Shown here: in pieces, positions 1-9,003 of the stretch
How positions within the stretch are numbered: the first letter of the stretch is position 1
How the letters are laid out: every line of letters begins with the position of its first letter
Origin: Rivibacter subsaxonicus
Lineage (GTDB): Bacteria > Pseudomonadota > Gammaproteobacteria > Burkholderiales > Burkholderiaceae_C
Direction: 5' to 3'
DNA: 64,000 nucleotides
NCBI RefSeq assembly: GCF_004217215.1
Contig: NZ_SHKP01000010.1
Location: 1 to 64,000, forward strand
Translations under genes and position numbers: made by a program
The notes under the pieces: model-generated
The model's database searches: none
What the model saw: the letters and a program-made list of their open reading frames with translations, nothing else
Told to the model about the DNA's origin: nothing

Positions 1-90
1 GCGGTGAAGGCCGCGATGATGCAGTACAAGTGCGTGGCCGGCGCCGGCGAGGTGCGTGCGGTGCAGGAGTTCAGCTTCAAGATCGACTGA
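1..90 (+). CDS. C-terminal end of a truncated gene, possibly TonB-like
   Basis: Frame 1 stays open from the window edge to a TGA at 88-90 and gives 29 residues ending in VQEFSFKID. A strong hairpin terminator follows 30 bases later, which supports a real gene end. The pattern of a short helix, then QYKC, then a strand ending in a hydrophobic residue is weakly like the C-terminal domain of TonB-type energy transducers. The fragment is too short to assign a function. Confidence 0.5.
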   Translation, partial: AVKAAMMQYKCVAGAGEVRAVQEFSFKID

Positions 91-120
91 CGAGCGTCCC
101 GGCAGCGGGTGCACTCAGCG

Positions 121-154
121 CAAAGGGCCACCGAGAGGTGGCCCTTTGCTTTTG
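121..154 (+). terminator. Rho-independent terminator of the first gene
   Basis: A perfect 12-bp stem (CAAAGGGCCACC at 121-132, GGTGGCCCTTTG at 137-148) closes on a GAGA tetraloop and is followed by CTTTTGG. It lies 30 bases after the stop at 90. Confidence 0.9.
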
Positions 155-439
155 GTCGCCGCCTGCTGTGCCCGATCAGGCGCGGCGGGGCCGGAGCGCG
201 CGACCCAGTCGATCGGTGCGTCGAGCGCTGCGTCGCGCGCAAAGCCGCCGCGCAGCGCGACGTGGCAGCGTCAGGTCGTCATGAGCGAAGCTAGCATGGC
301 CCGACCCCGGGGTGCCGCCGCCTCATGCGGCCAGATCCGGCGTCCGCCGTCACGCCGGCGGGAACTTCGAGGCGGCGAGCGCGCTCACTCACGTCGCCCG
401 CGCCACGCGCGTGGCGGCCTTCAGCAAGGAGACTGTCCG
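155..439. other. Intergenic stretch before the aldo/keto reductase
   Basis: No convincing gene is seen. The only clear structure is a perfect 16-bp palindrome (CGCCACGC at 401-408, GCGTGGCG at 409-416), 10 bases before an AAGGAG ribosome binding site at 426-431. It could be an operator or a hairpin in the 5' leader. I could not place a convincing promoter. Confidence 0.4.
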
Positions 440-1375
440 ATGACTGCCGAAAGCCGCAGCACGCTGAGTCGACGTGAACTGTTGCGAGGCGGCTCGTTGC
501 TCGCCGCTGCGCTGCCGTGGACCCGGGCCGGCGTCGCGGCCGACCCTCCAACGCCCCTTGCCACGCGGCCGATTCCCGCGACCGGCGAGCCGTTGCCGTT
601 GGTCGGGCTCGGCAGTTGGATCACCTTCAACGTCGGCCGCGACCGCGCGGCGCGCGAGGCCTGCGCCGAGGTGATGCGTGCCTTCTTTGCCGCAGGAGGG
701 CGCATGATCGATTCGTCGCCGATGTACGGTTCCTCGCAGTCGGTCATCGGCGAGGGGCTGGCCCGGCTCGGTGGCGCAGCAACGGTGTTTGCCGCCGACA
801 AGGTGTGGACCGTCGCCGACGGGCCGGCGCAGATCGAGGCATCGCGCCGTCACTGGAACCTGCCACGCTTCGACCTGCTGCAAGTGCACAACCTGCTGGG
901 CTGGGAGGCGAACCTGCCGACGCTGTTCTCGATGAAGGCGGCCGGGCAACTGCGCTACGTCGGCATCACGACCTCGGAGGGCCGACGCCACCGCGAGATC
1001 GAGGCGCTGATGCGCAGCCAGCCGATCGACTTCGTCCAGCTCAGCTACAACCTGCTCGACCGCGAGGCCGAGCAGCGCCTGCTGCCGCTGGCGCGCGAGC
1101 GCGGCATCGCCGTCATCGCCAATCGGCCCTTTCGCGAGGGCGCGCTGCTGCGCGATCTGCAGCGCCATCCGCTGCCGGCCTGGGCGACGGAGATCGACTG
1201 CGACGGCTGGGCCCAGTTCGCGCTCAAGTTCATCGTCTCGCACCCGGCGATCACCTGCGCGATCCCGGCCACCGCCAGCGTGGCGCATGTGCGGCAGAAC
1301 CTGGGCGCCGCCCGCGGCCGCCAGCCAGACGCTGCGATGCGAAGGCGCATGGCCGAACATGTGGCGGCGCTGTGA
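440..1375 (+). CDS. Tat-exported aldo/keto reductase
   Basis: This 311-residue protein probably reduces or oxidises carbonyl substrates outside the cytoplasmic membrane. The N-terminus has a twin-arginine motif (SRRELLRG, Arg11-Arg12) followed by a hydrophobic stretch and an Ala-rich cleavage region. The mature part is an aldo/keto-reductase barrel, with the expected catalytic tetrad at Asp91, Tyr96, Lys121 and His150. The start is chosen because AAGGAG lies 8 bases upstream; the frame stays open further upstream but that part is low-complexity shadow. The stop overlaps the next start, so the two genes are probably translationally coupled. The substrate cannot be read from the sequence. Confidence 0.85.
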   Translation: MTAESRSTLSRRELLRGGSLLAAALPWTRAGVAADPPTPLATRPIPATGEPLPLVGLGSWITFNVGRDRAAREACAEVMRAFFAAGGRMIDSSPMYGSSQSVIGEGLARLGGAATVFAADKVWTVADGPAQIEASRRHWNLPRFDLLQVHNLLGWEANLPTLFSMKAAGQLRYVGITTSEGRRHREIEALMRSQPIDFVQLSYNLLDREAEQRLLPLARERGIAVIANRPFREGALLRDLQRHPLPAWATEIDCDGWAQFALKFIVSHPAITCAIPATASVAHVRQNLGAARGRQPDAAMRRRMAEHVAAL

Positions 1376-2076
1376 TGTCGGAGGGCTCGCGCTACGAGCT
1401 GGCGGACCTGCTGCTGTTCTCTGCGCGCACCTACTACCGGCAGTTCGAGCTCTACAACGCAGAGCTCTGGCCGGCGCAGCTCTTTGGCATCGGCCTCGGC
1501 TTGGGCATCCTGGCGCTGGTGCGCAGCGGCACGTCGCGATCGGCGCGCGCGGTGCCGCTGCTGCTGGCCGCATGCTGGCTGTGGGTGGCGTGGGCCTTCC
1601 ATCTGCAGCGCTACGCCGACATCAACTGGGCCGCGACCTGGTTTGCTGCCGCCTTTGCCACTCAGGGCCTGATGCTGCTGCTGGCCGGTGCCGGCGCCGC
1701 AGCGCGCCCGTCCGTGGGCCCGGTGCGCGCGGCGAGCTCTGCGATCGGCCTCGGCCTGATGGTCTTTGCGCTCTTCGTTCAGCCGTGGATCGGCGTGCTG
1801 TTCGGTCGCGCGTGGCGCCAGGCCGAGTTCTTCGGCCTCGCTCCAGATCCGACGGTAGTGTTCACGCTCGGGGTGCTGCTGTTGCTGCAGCCGGTCAGGC
1901 AGGGCCAGACACGGACACGACCGCTGCCGGCATTGCTGTGGCCGATTCCGCTGCTGTGGTGCGCGGTGAGCGGCGCGACGCTGTGGACGATGCGGGCGCC
2001 GGATGCCGTGGTGATGCCGCTGGCGGCGCTGGTGGCAGTCGTCGGCCTCGGGATCCGCGCGTGGAGCCGAGCCTAG
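1375..2076 (+). CDS. DUF6064-family multi-spanning membrane protein
   Basis: The 233-residue product starts MSEGSRYELADLLLFSARTY, which fits DUF6064 proteins, and the rest is a series of hydrophobic segments, about six or seven likely membrane spans. No catalytic motif is visible and the family function is unknown to me. The ATG at 1375 overlaps the TGA of the aldo/keto reductase by one base, which suggests a two-gene operon. Its TAG stop shares the palindrome CTAG with the stop of the convergent DUF599 gene, so the two coding regions overlap by four bases. Confidence 0.75.
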   Translation: MSEGSRYELADLLLFSARTYYRQFELYNAELWPAQLFGIGLGLGILALVRSGTSRSARAVPLLLAACWLWVAWAFHLQRYADINWAATWFAAAFATQGLMLLLAGAGAAARPSVGPVRAASSAIGLGLMVFALFVQPWIGVLFGRAWRQAEFFGLAPDPTVVFTLGVLLLLQPVRQGQTRTRPLPALLWPIPLLWCAVSGATLWTMRAPDAVVMPLAALVAVVGLGIRAWSRA

Positions 2077-2714
2077 GCGGCACCGACGCGATCGAAGCCG
2101 AACAGCACCGCCACCGCAATCACCGCCGCCACCGGCCCGGCCGCGGGGTGGACGATCGCGGCAATGATCGGCGCGACCAGGATCAGGTTGCGCAGCCCCC
2201 AGCTGTAGAGCACGCCGGCGCGTCGCACGTAGACGGTGCCGGCACTCGACCAGCGCTGGCGCGCCTCGGACTCGACCGGCATCGAACCGATGAAGCTGGC
2301 GTGGTTGTAGTAGCGCACCGCCATCGCCGAGCACAGCAGCGAGGCGAACAGCAGCGCCATCAGCGCGAGTTCGAGCGCCAGCCGCGCGCTGAAGGCGGGC
2401 CCGCCGGCCGGCGCCACGCCGAGGCTGGCGTGCAGTGACGGCGCCGCCAGCGTTACCGAACCCATCAGCGCCAGCGCGGCGGTGGAGGCGGTCAGCGTGG
2501 CCGACATCAGCGAGTTGCGCAGCGTCTGCACCGCCAGCAGTTCCGAGCCCTTCTGCGCGGAGAGGGTGGCGAACCATTCCTCGCGCAACGCGGCGTGGGC
2601 CGAGCGCGCCAGCCGCTGCGGGTCGCGTCGGTGGGCCAGCGCGAGCACAAGCTCGTAGCCGAGCAGCACGCCGACGGTTGCTGCCGCGGCCAGCCAGGCT
2701 TGGGTCTCGCTCAT
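2073..2714 (-). CDS. DUF599-family membrane protein
   Basis: The 213-residue product has four likely membrane segments. A conserved central block (VQTLRNSLMSATLTASTAAL) is typical of DUF599. It is the last gene of a minus-strand run that starts at the ArsR-type repressor, and begins 9 bases after the second YeeE/YedE half gene. That suggests co-transcription with the sulfide-response genes, but a link to sulfur metabolism is only inferred from position. Confidence 0.75.
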   Translation of the reverse strand: MSETQAWLAAAATVGVLLGYELVLALAHRRDPQRLARSAHAALREEWFATLSAQKGSELLAVQTLRNSLMSATLTASTAALALMGSVTLAAPSLHASLGVAPAGGPAFSARLALELALMALLFASLLCSAMAVRYYNHASFIGSMPVESEARQRWSSAGTVYVRRAGVLYSWGLRNLILVAPIIAAIVHPAAGPVAAVIAVAVLFGFDRVGAA

Positions 2715-2723
2715 CGCGGGCGC

Positions 2724-3164
2724 TCAGGCAGCGTGCGCGACGGCCGCCTGCCGGCGCCGCTCGACCAGTTCGAACAGGCCCATGCCAGCCAGCATCGCGG
2801 CGACGAACACGAATGCCTTGAACTCGCCCATGCCGAGCGCGACCAGCCCCGGCCCCGGGCAGAAGCCGGCGATGCCCCAGCCGATGCCGAACAGCGTGCT
2901 GCCGGCCAGCAGGCGGCGATCGATATGGCGCGCGGTCGGCAGCTTCATCTCGGCACCGATGAGGGAAACGGTGCGCTCGCGCGCGACGAAGAAGGCCAGC
3001 ACGCCAACTGCGATGGCGCCGAGCATCACGAAGGCGAGCGAGGGGTCCCAGGCGCCGGCGAGGTCGAGGAAGCCCAGCACCTTGGCCGGGTCGGCCATGC
3101 CGGAGACGATCAGGCCGAGTCCGAACAGCAGGCCGGCGAGCAGGGAAGTGAGAACGGGCAGCAT
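2724..3164 (-). CDS. YeeE/YedE half-transporter, second half (DUF6691 type)
   Basis: This 146-residue membrane protein matches the C-terminal half of YeeE/YedE sulfur-compound transporters. It has four likely membrane segments and the conserved GFCPGPG loop with Cys102, near where thiosulfate-type substrates are thought to pass. The first half is the adjacent upstream gene, 10 bases away, so the two probably make one split transporter. The direction and exact substrate (thiosulfate, sulfite or another sulfur species) are not shown. Confidence 0.85.
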   Translation of the reverse strand: MLPVLTSLLAGLLFGLGLIVSGMADPAKVLGFLDLAGAWDPSLAFVMLGAIAVGVLAFFVARERTVSLIGAEMKLPTARHIDRRLLAGSTLFGIGWGIAGFCPGPGLVALGMGEFKAFVFVAAMLAGMGLFELVERRRQAAVAHAA

Positions 3165-3174
3165 TGCGAGCTCC

Positions 3175-3609
3175 TCAAAGACCGAGCAGGTGACGGGTCA
3201 CGAACACCGTCGCGAAGCCGGCGCCCATGAACGCGAGCGTGGCCGCCAGCGAGCGCGGCGACAGCCGCGACAGCCCGCAGACGCCGTGGCCGCTGGTGCA
3301 GCCCGAGCCGTAGCGGGTGCCTACGCCGACCAGCAGCCCGGCCGCGACCAGCGCGCCGAAGCCGGCATCGACGCGCGGCGTCGGCAACTGGCCGAACAGC
3401 GCATAGGCCAGCGGCGCACCGACCAGCCCGAGCACGAAGGCCGCGCGCCAGCCGATGTCGCCGCGCACCGGCCGCAGCAAGCCGCCGATGACGCCGCTGA
3501 TGCCGGCGATGCGGCCGTTGAGCAGCAGGAACATCGCCGCGGCGATGCCGATCAGCACGCCGCCCGCGAGCGCGGACCAGGGCGTGAACTGGTTCCAGTC
3601 GATGGTCAT
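3175..3609 (-). CDS. YeeE/YedE half-transporter, first half
   Basis: The 144-residue membrane protein carries the loop [15 protein letters not shown] with Cys104 and Cys111, typical of the N-terminal half of the YeeE/YedE family. The ATG at 3609 lies 5 bases after the stop of the ArsR-type repressor gene, and the reading frame upstream of it is only overlap with that gene. It is likely co-expressed with the repressor and the second half-transporter, as in the known BigR operons that handle sulfide. Confidence 0.85.
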   Translation of the reverse strand: MTIDWNQFTPWSALAGGVLIGIAAAMFLLLNGRIAGISGVIGGLLRPVRGDIGWRAAFVLGLVGAPLAYALFGQLPTPRVDAGFGALVAAGLLVGVGTRYGSGCTSGHGVCGLSRLSPRSLAATLAFMGAGFATVFVTRHLLGL

Positions 3610-3614
3610 CGTGA

Positions 3615-3935
3615 TCACTCCTTCGGACAGTACAGGCGGTGCAGCAGCGCCAGGATCTCGAGCAGCGAGCGGTCGGCGACGCTGTAGTAGATGTTCTTGC
3701 CCTCGCGCCGGGTGCTGACCACGCCCTCGCCGCGCAGCACGCCGAGCTGCTGCGAGAGGGTGGGCTGGCGGATCTCGAGCTGCTCCTCGAGCTCGCCGAC
3801 GCACATCTCGCCCTGCGAGAGCTGGCACAGCAGCAGCAGCCGGTCCTCGTTGGCGAGCAGCTTCAACGCGCCGACGGCCTGCGTGGCGCCGGCGCGCAGG
3901 GCCTGGGGATCGATCATGAGTCGCGAGCGTGGCAT
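3615..3935 (-). CDS. bigR: ArsR-family repressor, BigR/SqrR-like sulfide or redox sensor
   Basis: The 106-residue protein is a winged-helix repressor (recognition region about residues 50-75, with [17 protein letters not shown]). Cys37 and Cys103 are 66 residues apart, which to my memory is the spacing of the two redox cysteines that form a disulfide or polysulfide link in BigR and SqrR; a third cysteine is at 45. The neighbours are the same as in BigR operons: YeeE/YedE transporters and a Blh/ETHE1-like enzyme. It probably represses both directions from the AT-rich palindrome at 3960-3975. A second ATG at 3917 would remove six residues. The gene name is by analogy. Confidence 0.85.
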   Translation of the reverse strand: MPRSRLMIDPQALRAGATQAVGALKLLANEDRLLLLCQLSQGEMCVGELEEQLEIRQPTLSQQLGVLRGEGVVSTRREGKNIYYSVADRSLLEILALLHRLYCPKE

Positions 3936-3949
3936 GGGTTGGCTCCGGT

Positions 3950-3977
3950 TTGACAACAGTATATCAAAAGATATAAC
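3950..3977 (+). promoter_or_regulatory. Promoter of the Blh-like gene
   Basis: TTGACA at 3950-3955 and TATAAC at 3972-3977 are 16 bases apart. This is close to the sigma-70 consensus and would start transcription about 33 bases before the ATG at 4017. Confidence 0.75.
3960..3975. promoter_or_regulatory. Likely BigR-type operator
   Basis: The perfect inverted repeat TATATC-AAAA-GATATA stands out in a G+C-rich region. It lies inside the spacer and -10 box of the plus-strand promoter and 25 bases upstream of the divergent repressor start. Binding here would block both directions, as expected for an autoregulated ArsR-family repressor. Confidence 0.75.
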
Positions 3978-4016
3978 ATGTGCACACAGATTGATTGAAC
4001 ATCCCCGGAGTACCCG

Positions 4017-4895
<879 letters not shown>

Positions 4896-4905
4896 GCACG
4901 ACGGC

Positions 4906-6966
4906 TCACCACACGCGGCAGGGCTTGGCGCGCACCATCGGCTGGTCCGGCTTGCAGGCAAAGGCCTGCGCGAACTCGGGCATGTTGGCGAGCACGCCGT
5001 TGACCCGGTGGCGCGCCGGCGAGTGCGGGTCGTTCAGCGCCTGCAGTCGCAGCCGCTCGGGCCGCTCGTTGCCGCAGGCCCATTGCGCCATGCCGATGAA
5101 GAAGCGCTGCTCGGGCGTGAAGCCGTCGCGCGCCTGCAGGTCCTGGCCGGCGGTCGCGGCCTTCCACGCGGCGTAGGCGAGGATCGTGCCGCCGAGGTCG
5201 GCCACGTCCTCGCCGAGCGTGAGGCGGCCGTTGATGCGGATCTCGTCGACCACCGTGTAATGCGAGTACTGGTCGACAACGCATTGCGCGCGCTGCTTGA
5301 AGGCGGCGGCATCCTGCTTGGTCCACCAGTCGCGCAGGTTGCCCTGGGCGTCGAACTGGCGACCCTCGTCGTCGAAGGCATGGGTGAGCTCGTGGCCGAT
5401 GGTCGCGCCGGTGTTGCCGTAGTTGGGCGCGTCGTCCATGCGTGGATCGAACAGCGGCGGCTGGAGGATGCCGGCCGGGAAGTTGATGCTGTTCATCTGC
5501 GGGTCGTAGTAGGCGTTGACGGTCGGCGGCGTCATGAACCATTCGCCGCGGTCCAGCGGGCGCCCGATCTTGGCCAGCTGCCGCGCGCGCTCGAAGCCCA
5601 GGCTGCGCTGCACGTTGCCGACGAAGCCCTCGCGCGCGATCGCCAGCCCGCCGTAGTCGCGCCAGCGCTCGGGGTAGCCGACCTTGTCGGAGATGGCCTG
5701 GAGCTTGGCCAGCGCCGCGGCCTTGGTGGGCTCGCTCATCCAGTCGAGCGCCTCGATGCGGGCGCGCATCGCGTCCTCGATGTGCCGCGTCATCGCAACC
5801 GCGGCGTCGCGCGTGGCCGGCGCGAAGGTCTTCTCCACGAACATCTGGCCGAGCGCTTCGCCGAGGTCGCGGTCGACCCACTGCACGCACTGCTTCCAGC
5901 GCGGCGGCATGGACTCGATGCCCTCCAGCGTCTTGCCGTAGAAGTCGAAATGCGCCTGCGCGAAGGCCGGCGAGAGATACGGTGACTGCGAGCGCAGCAG
6001 GTGCCAGCGCAGGTAGCTCTTCCACTCGGCAAGCGGCCGGCCCGCGAGCAGCCCGCCGAGCGCCCGCATGAAACGCGGCTGAGTCACGTTGAGCGCGGTG
6101 TCGGCCGCCACGCCGCTGGCCTCGAGGTAGGCGCGCCAGTCGAAGCCCGGCGCCAGGCCTTGCAGCTCGGCCAGCGTCATGCGGTGGTAGACGCCGCGCG
6201 GATCGCGCTTCTGCTCGCTGGTCAGCGAGGCCGCGGCCAGTGCGGTCTCGATGCCGAGCACCTCGCGCGCCGCCGAGCGCGCCTGCACCGGCGTGGCGCC
6301 GGCCAGCTCGAAGCTGCGCGCCACATGGGCCTGGTAGGCGCGCTTCAGCGCCAGCGAGGCCTTGTCGCGCTTGAAGTAGTGGTCGCGGTCGGGCAGGCCG
6401 AGACCGGCGGCGTCGGCGACCGCGATCACCTGGCTCGAGTCGGCGGCGTCCTGTTCGGCGCCGAAGCGGAACAGGCTGTGCCCGGCGCCCAGGCGATGCA
6501 GCCCGGCCAGCAGCGGTGCCAGTGCCGCGCGCGAGTCGAGTTGCTCGATCGCGGCCAGCGGGCCGGCGAGCGCGGCGAGACCGGTGTCGGCATCGGCCGC
6601 GGTCTCCGCCGCCACGCAGGCGGCGAAGTAGTCGCCCGCCTTCTGTTCATGCGCCGCGCGCGCCGAGCCCGGCTCGGCCGCGGCGATCAGCAGGCCCCAC
6701 AGGTAGCGCAGGTTCTCGTCCTGCAGCTTGGCGTAGACGCTCCAGCCGGCCTCGTCGGGCGGGATCGGGTTGTTCTTCATCCAGCCGCCACAGCTGAAGC
6801 GGTGGAAGTCGACACAGGCGTCGACCTCGCGGTCGAGCGAGCTCGGGTCGAGGCTGGGCGCGTAGGGCAGCGTGCTCAGCGGCTGCGGCTGCCGGGCCGG
6901 CGCCGCGCCGGCGAGAAGCAACAGCGCCAGCAGCGGGGCGAGGCGACGAGGGGAGAACAGCGGCAT
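4906..6966 (-). CDS. M13-family zinc metallopeptidase (neprilysin/PepO-like)
   Basis: The 686-residue precursor has an N-terminal signal peptide (Arg-Arg, then a Leu-rich core, then Ala-rich sequence), so it acts in the periplasm or outside. The zinc site HELTH is at about residues 525-529. Downstream are the second M13 motif GEDVADLGG, which supplies the third zinc ligand, and the C-terminal CRVW end typical of the family. Length fits M13 peptidases. It follows the GH18-like gene by 54 bases on the same strand and may be read through from it, but no metabolic link to chitin is evident beyond position. Confidence 0.93.
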   Translation of the reverse strand: MPLFSPRRLAPLLALLLLAGAAPARQPQPLSTLPYAPSLDPSSLDREVDACVDFHRFSCGGWMKNNPIPPDEAGWSVYAKLQDENLRYLWGLLIAAAEPGSARAAHEQKAGDYFAACVAAETAADADTGLAALAGPLAAIEQLDSRAALAPLLAGLHRLGAGHSLFRFGAEQDAADSSQVIAVADAAGLGLPDRDHYFKRDKASLALKRAYQAHVARSFELAGATPVQARSAAREVLGIETALAAASLTSEQKRDPRGVYHRMTLAELQGLAPGFDWRAYLEASGVAADTALNVTQPRFMRALGGLLAGRPLAEWKSYLRWHLLRSQSPYLSPAFAQAHFDFYGKTLEGIESMPPRWKQCVQWVDRDLGEALGQMFVEKTFAPATRDAAVAMTRHIEDAMRARIEALDWMSEPTKAAALAKLQAISDKVGYPERWRDYGGLAIAREGFVGNVQRSLGFERARQLAKIGRPLDRGEWFMTPPTVNAYYDPQMNSINFPAGILQPPLFDPRMDDAPNYGNTGATIGHELTHAFDDEGRQFDAQGNLRDWWTKQDAAAFKQRAQCVVDQYSHYTVVDEIRINGRLTLGEDVADLGGTILAYAAWKAATAGQDLQARDGFTPEQRFFIGMAQWACGNERPERLRLQALNDPHSPARHRVNGVLANMPEFAQAFACKPDQPMVRAKPCRVW

Positions 6967-7020
6967 CGAGGGTGCGGGCGTGACGGCAAGACGCGCAGTC
7001 TGCCGTGGCCTGCGCCGGGC

Positions 7021-8088
7021 TCAGCGCGCCTGGTCGCCGGCGGCCAACGCCCGCGTGAAGGCCAGCGGCTCCAGCCCAGGCAGCGAGTGGCAGGTCGGCG
7101 AGAGCGCATCCTTGTCCGGCGGGCATGCGCGGTCGCGGTCGAGCGACCAGTGATGCAGCCCGGCCAGGCCGAGCGCGCGCGCATCGCGTGCCAGCGCCTG
7201 CGCGTCGGCCAGCGTGAACACGTTCTCCGCGACGTCGTTGCGGCCCAGCATCGCGGTCAGCGCGATGCGGTTGTAGGGCACGCCGTGCTTGCGATGCAGG
7301 TTGTGCGCGGCCTGCAGCGCCGAGGCGTGCATGTCGCAGCGGCCGTCCTTGCCGACCACGCAATGGGCGGCCGAGGCCGGGCCGTAGTTCATCACCATCA
7401 GGTTGATCACGGCGCCGCCGAGCTGGTGGCGCTTGATGGCGGCCATCAGCGTGTCGCCGAGCGCGTTGAGGCTGGCGCCGCCGCCGTCGCTGGCGGCGAA
7501 GGTGGCCACCGTGAACGAAAAGCGCAGCTTCGGATGCCGGCGCTGCGCCGTCTTGACCCGCTGCACCAGCGAGTCGACCTCGGCCGGGGTCTGCTTGCCC
7601 TCGATGTCGAAGTCGAAGCCGCGCAGCATCTTCGATGCGTAGCGCGCCATGAAGCGCGCCATGCCCTCGTCGCTGGCGCAGGTGAACACGCCGCCCTCGC
7701 CGCCGGTCGAGACGATGTAGGGCATGCCGGCCTTCTCGAAGGCCGCGACGTTGGCCCGCGCGACGAGGTCGGCATCGAGGCCGATCCAGCGCTCGGCGCC
7801 ACATTCGCCAACCGCGAAGGCCCAGCTCAGCGTGCTGCCGGCGGGCAGCACCTCGGCCGCCGGCAGCAGCGTGCGCTTGCCGCTCACCGCGGTGGCCATG
7901 CGGGGGTCTGCCGGCTCCAGCGACTGCGCGAGATCCTTGTAGGGGCCGAAGACAAAGCGGTCGACCGGCGCGCCGCGTTCTTGCGCGAACGCGGTAGTCG
8001 AGATCGATCCCAGCGCGAGTGCAGTGGTGGCGACCACTGCGCGGATACGTCGTGCGTTTGCGAGTGCTTGATGTTGGCCGTTCTTCAT
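7021..8088 (-). CDS. GH18-like secreted glycosidase (chitinase family)
   Basis: The 355-residue precursor has a signal peptide (RRIRAVVATTALALGSISTTAFA). The hallmark GH18 active-site strand reads GFDFDIEG at about residues 157-164, with the putative acid/base Glu163. No separate chitin-binding module is visible. Its neighbours (TonB receptor, nagA, GlcNAc kinase, GH3) support chitin or chitooligosaccharide breakdown. The start at 8088 is chosen because it opens directly on the signal peptide; an upstream in-frame start at 8166 would put 26 non-signal residues in front. No strong ribosome binding site is seen. Confidence 0.8.
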   Translation of the reverse strand: MKNGQHQALANARRIRAVVATTALALGSISTTAFAQERGAPVDRFVFGPYKDLAQSLEPADPRMATAVSGKRTLLPAAEVLPAGSTLSWAFAVGECGAERWIGLDADLVARANVAAFEKAGMPYIVSTGGEGGVFTCASDEGMARFMARYASKMLRGFDFDIEGKQTPAEVDSLVQRVKTAQRRHPKLRFSFTVATFAASDGGGASLNALGDTLMAAIKRHQLGGAVINLMVMNYGPASAAHCVVGKDGRCDMHASALQAAHNLHRKHGVPYNRIALTAMLGRNDVAENVFTLADAQALARDARALGLAGLHHWSLDRDRACPPDKDALSPTCHSLPGLEPLAFTRALAAGDQAR

Positions 8089-8179
8089 GTTCGATGAGGT
8101 TCTTCGCCGCCAGTCGTTCACCACAGGTCGACGCTGGAACGCGAGGTGAGCGCCGGGCGCGGTCATGGGCCCAGGCTGC

Positions 8180-8887
8180 TCAGAGGTCGTAGAAGGTGTT
8201 GACCGTCAGCCGGCCCTGGCGCGGGTCGCTGCTCAAACTGCGGGCGGGGTTGATGCAGGCGCTGTGCAACAAGCTGCCGGGATACACCACCAGGCGGTTG
8301 AAGCGGGCGGGCATCATGCCGAGAAAGCTGAACTGCTCGTCGGAGCGGTCGAAGTAGCGCGCCGGCGGGGTGCGGCGCTTGACTTCTGCGTGATAGACGT
8401 CGAGGTAGCGCTCGCGATCCTCGGCAGTGATCCGCTGCAAGCCCGTGGCGTTGTGGCGGTAAAAGCCGGTGCCGCCATGGCTTTCGTCGCACAGATAGAG
8501 CAAGGCCGCCATGTAGTGCGGCGTGCTGGCGTCGAAGTGCGGTGTGCGCTGCAGCGGCCCCAGTTCTTCGGGCTGGGTGGTGGTGAGGGAGAAGGCACTC
8601 AGTCCCACCTTGATGTCCAGTTGTTCCGGCACCTGGAAATTGATCCTGATGAGCGGGTCCAGCAACTCCGTGAGCGCTTGCGTGTAGGCCGCCGGAGCCG
8701 CGGCACGCAGGCCCGGGTAGCCCTTCCCTTCGGCCCGCGTGGCAGACGGCTCGAAGCGGCTTTGGCAGGCGGCTTCCACCAAGGCTTGCGGGTCTTGCAG
8801 GAAGTTGTCGATGAAGACGATGTTCTGCCCGCCGATGTTCACGGATCGGACGTCGGGGGGCATGCGGATGGCGACGGGCGGACTCAT
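8180..8887 (-). CDS. DUF6445-type Fe(II)/2-oxoglutarate-oxygenase-like protein
   Basis: The 235-residue protein has the layout of an Fe(II)/2-oxoglutarate oxygenase: His117-x-Asp119 (PHFDA), a distal His208 (LLHSA) and Arg226 (RQGRLTVN) that could bind the co-substrate. The overall sequence fits DUF6445. Members are often found beside large TonB receptors and, in other loci, tryptophan halogenases. It lies between the TonB receptor terminator and the GH18-like gene, so it is probably part of the chitin uptake locus. Its substrate is unknown. Confidence 0.7.
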   Translation of the reverse strand: MSPPVAIRMPPDVRSVNIGGQNIVFIDNFLQDPQALVEAACQSRFEPSATRAEGKGYPGLRAAAPAAYTQALTELLDPLIRINFQVPEQLDIKVGLSAFSLTTTQPEELGPLQRTPHFDASTPHYMAALLYLCDESHGGTGFYRHNATGLQRITAEDRERYLDVYHAEVKRRTPPARYFDRSDEQFSFLGMMPARFNRLVVYPGSLLHSACINPARSLSSDPRQGRLTVNTFYDL

Positions 8888-8943
8888 GGGACGGGCCGCT
8901 GGGGCAGGTTCGTGGGTGCGCAGCGAGGGGCGCTGGCTCGATC

Positions 8944-8972
8944 ATAAAAAAAGCCCGGCCTGAGCCGGGCTT
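8944..8972 (-). terminator. Terminator of the TonB receptor gene
   Basis: Read on the minus strand, a 9-bp stem (AAGCCCGGC, then GCCGGGCTT) with a four-base loop runs straight into a run of seven T (complement of the A run at 8946-8952). It lies 32 bases after the receptor stop and separates it from the DUF6445 gene. Confidence 0.9.
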
Positions 8973-9003
8973 CTCGGAAAGGCGGGCCGAAGCTCGCCCG
9001 CCA

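Noticed and set aside
1045-2577. A 510-codon minus-strand open frame across the aldo/keto reductase, DUF6064 and DUF599 region
   Set aside because: It crosses three genes with coherent membrane or enzyme features and has no protein-like pattern itself.
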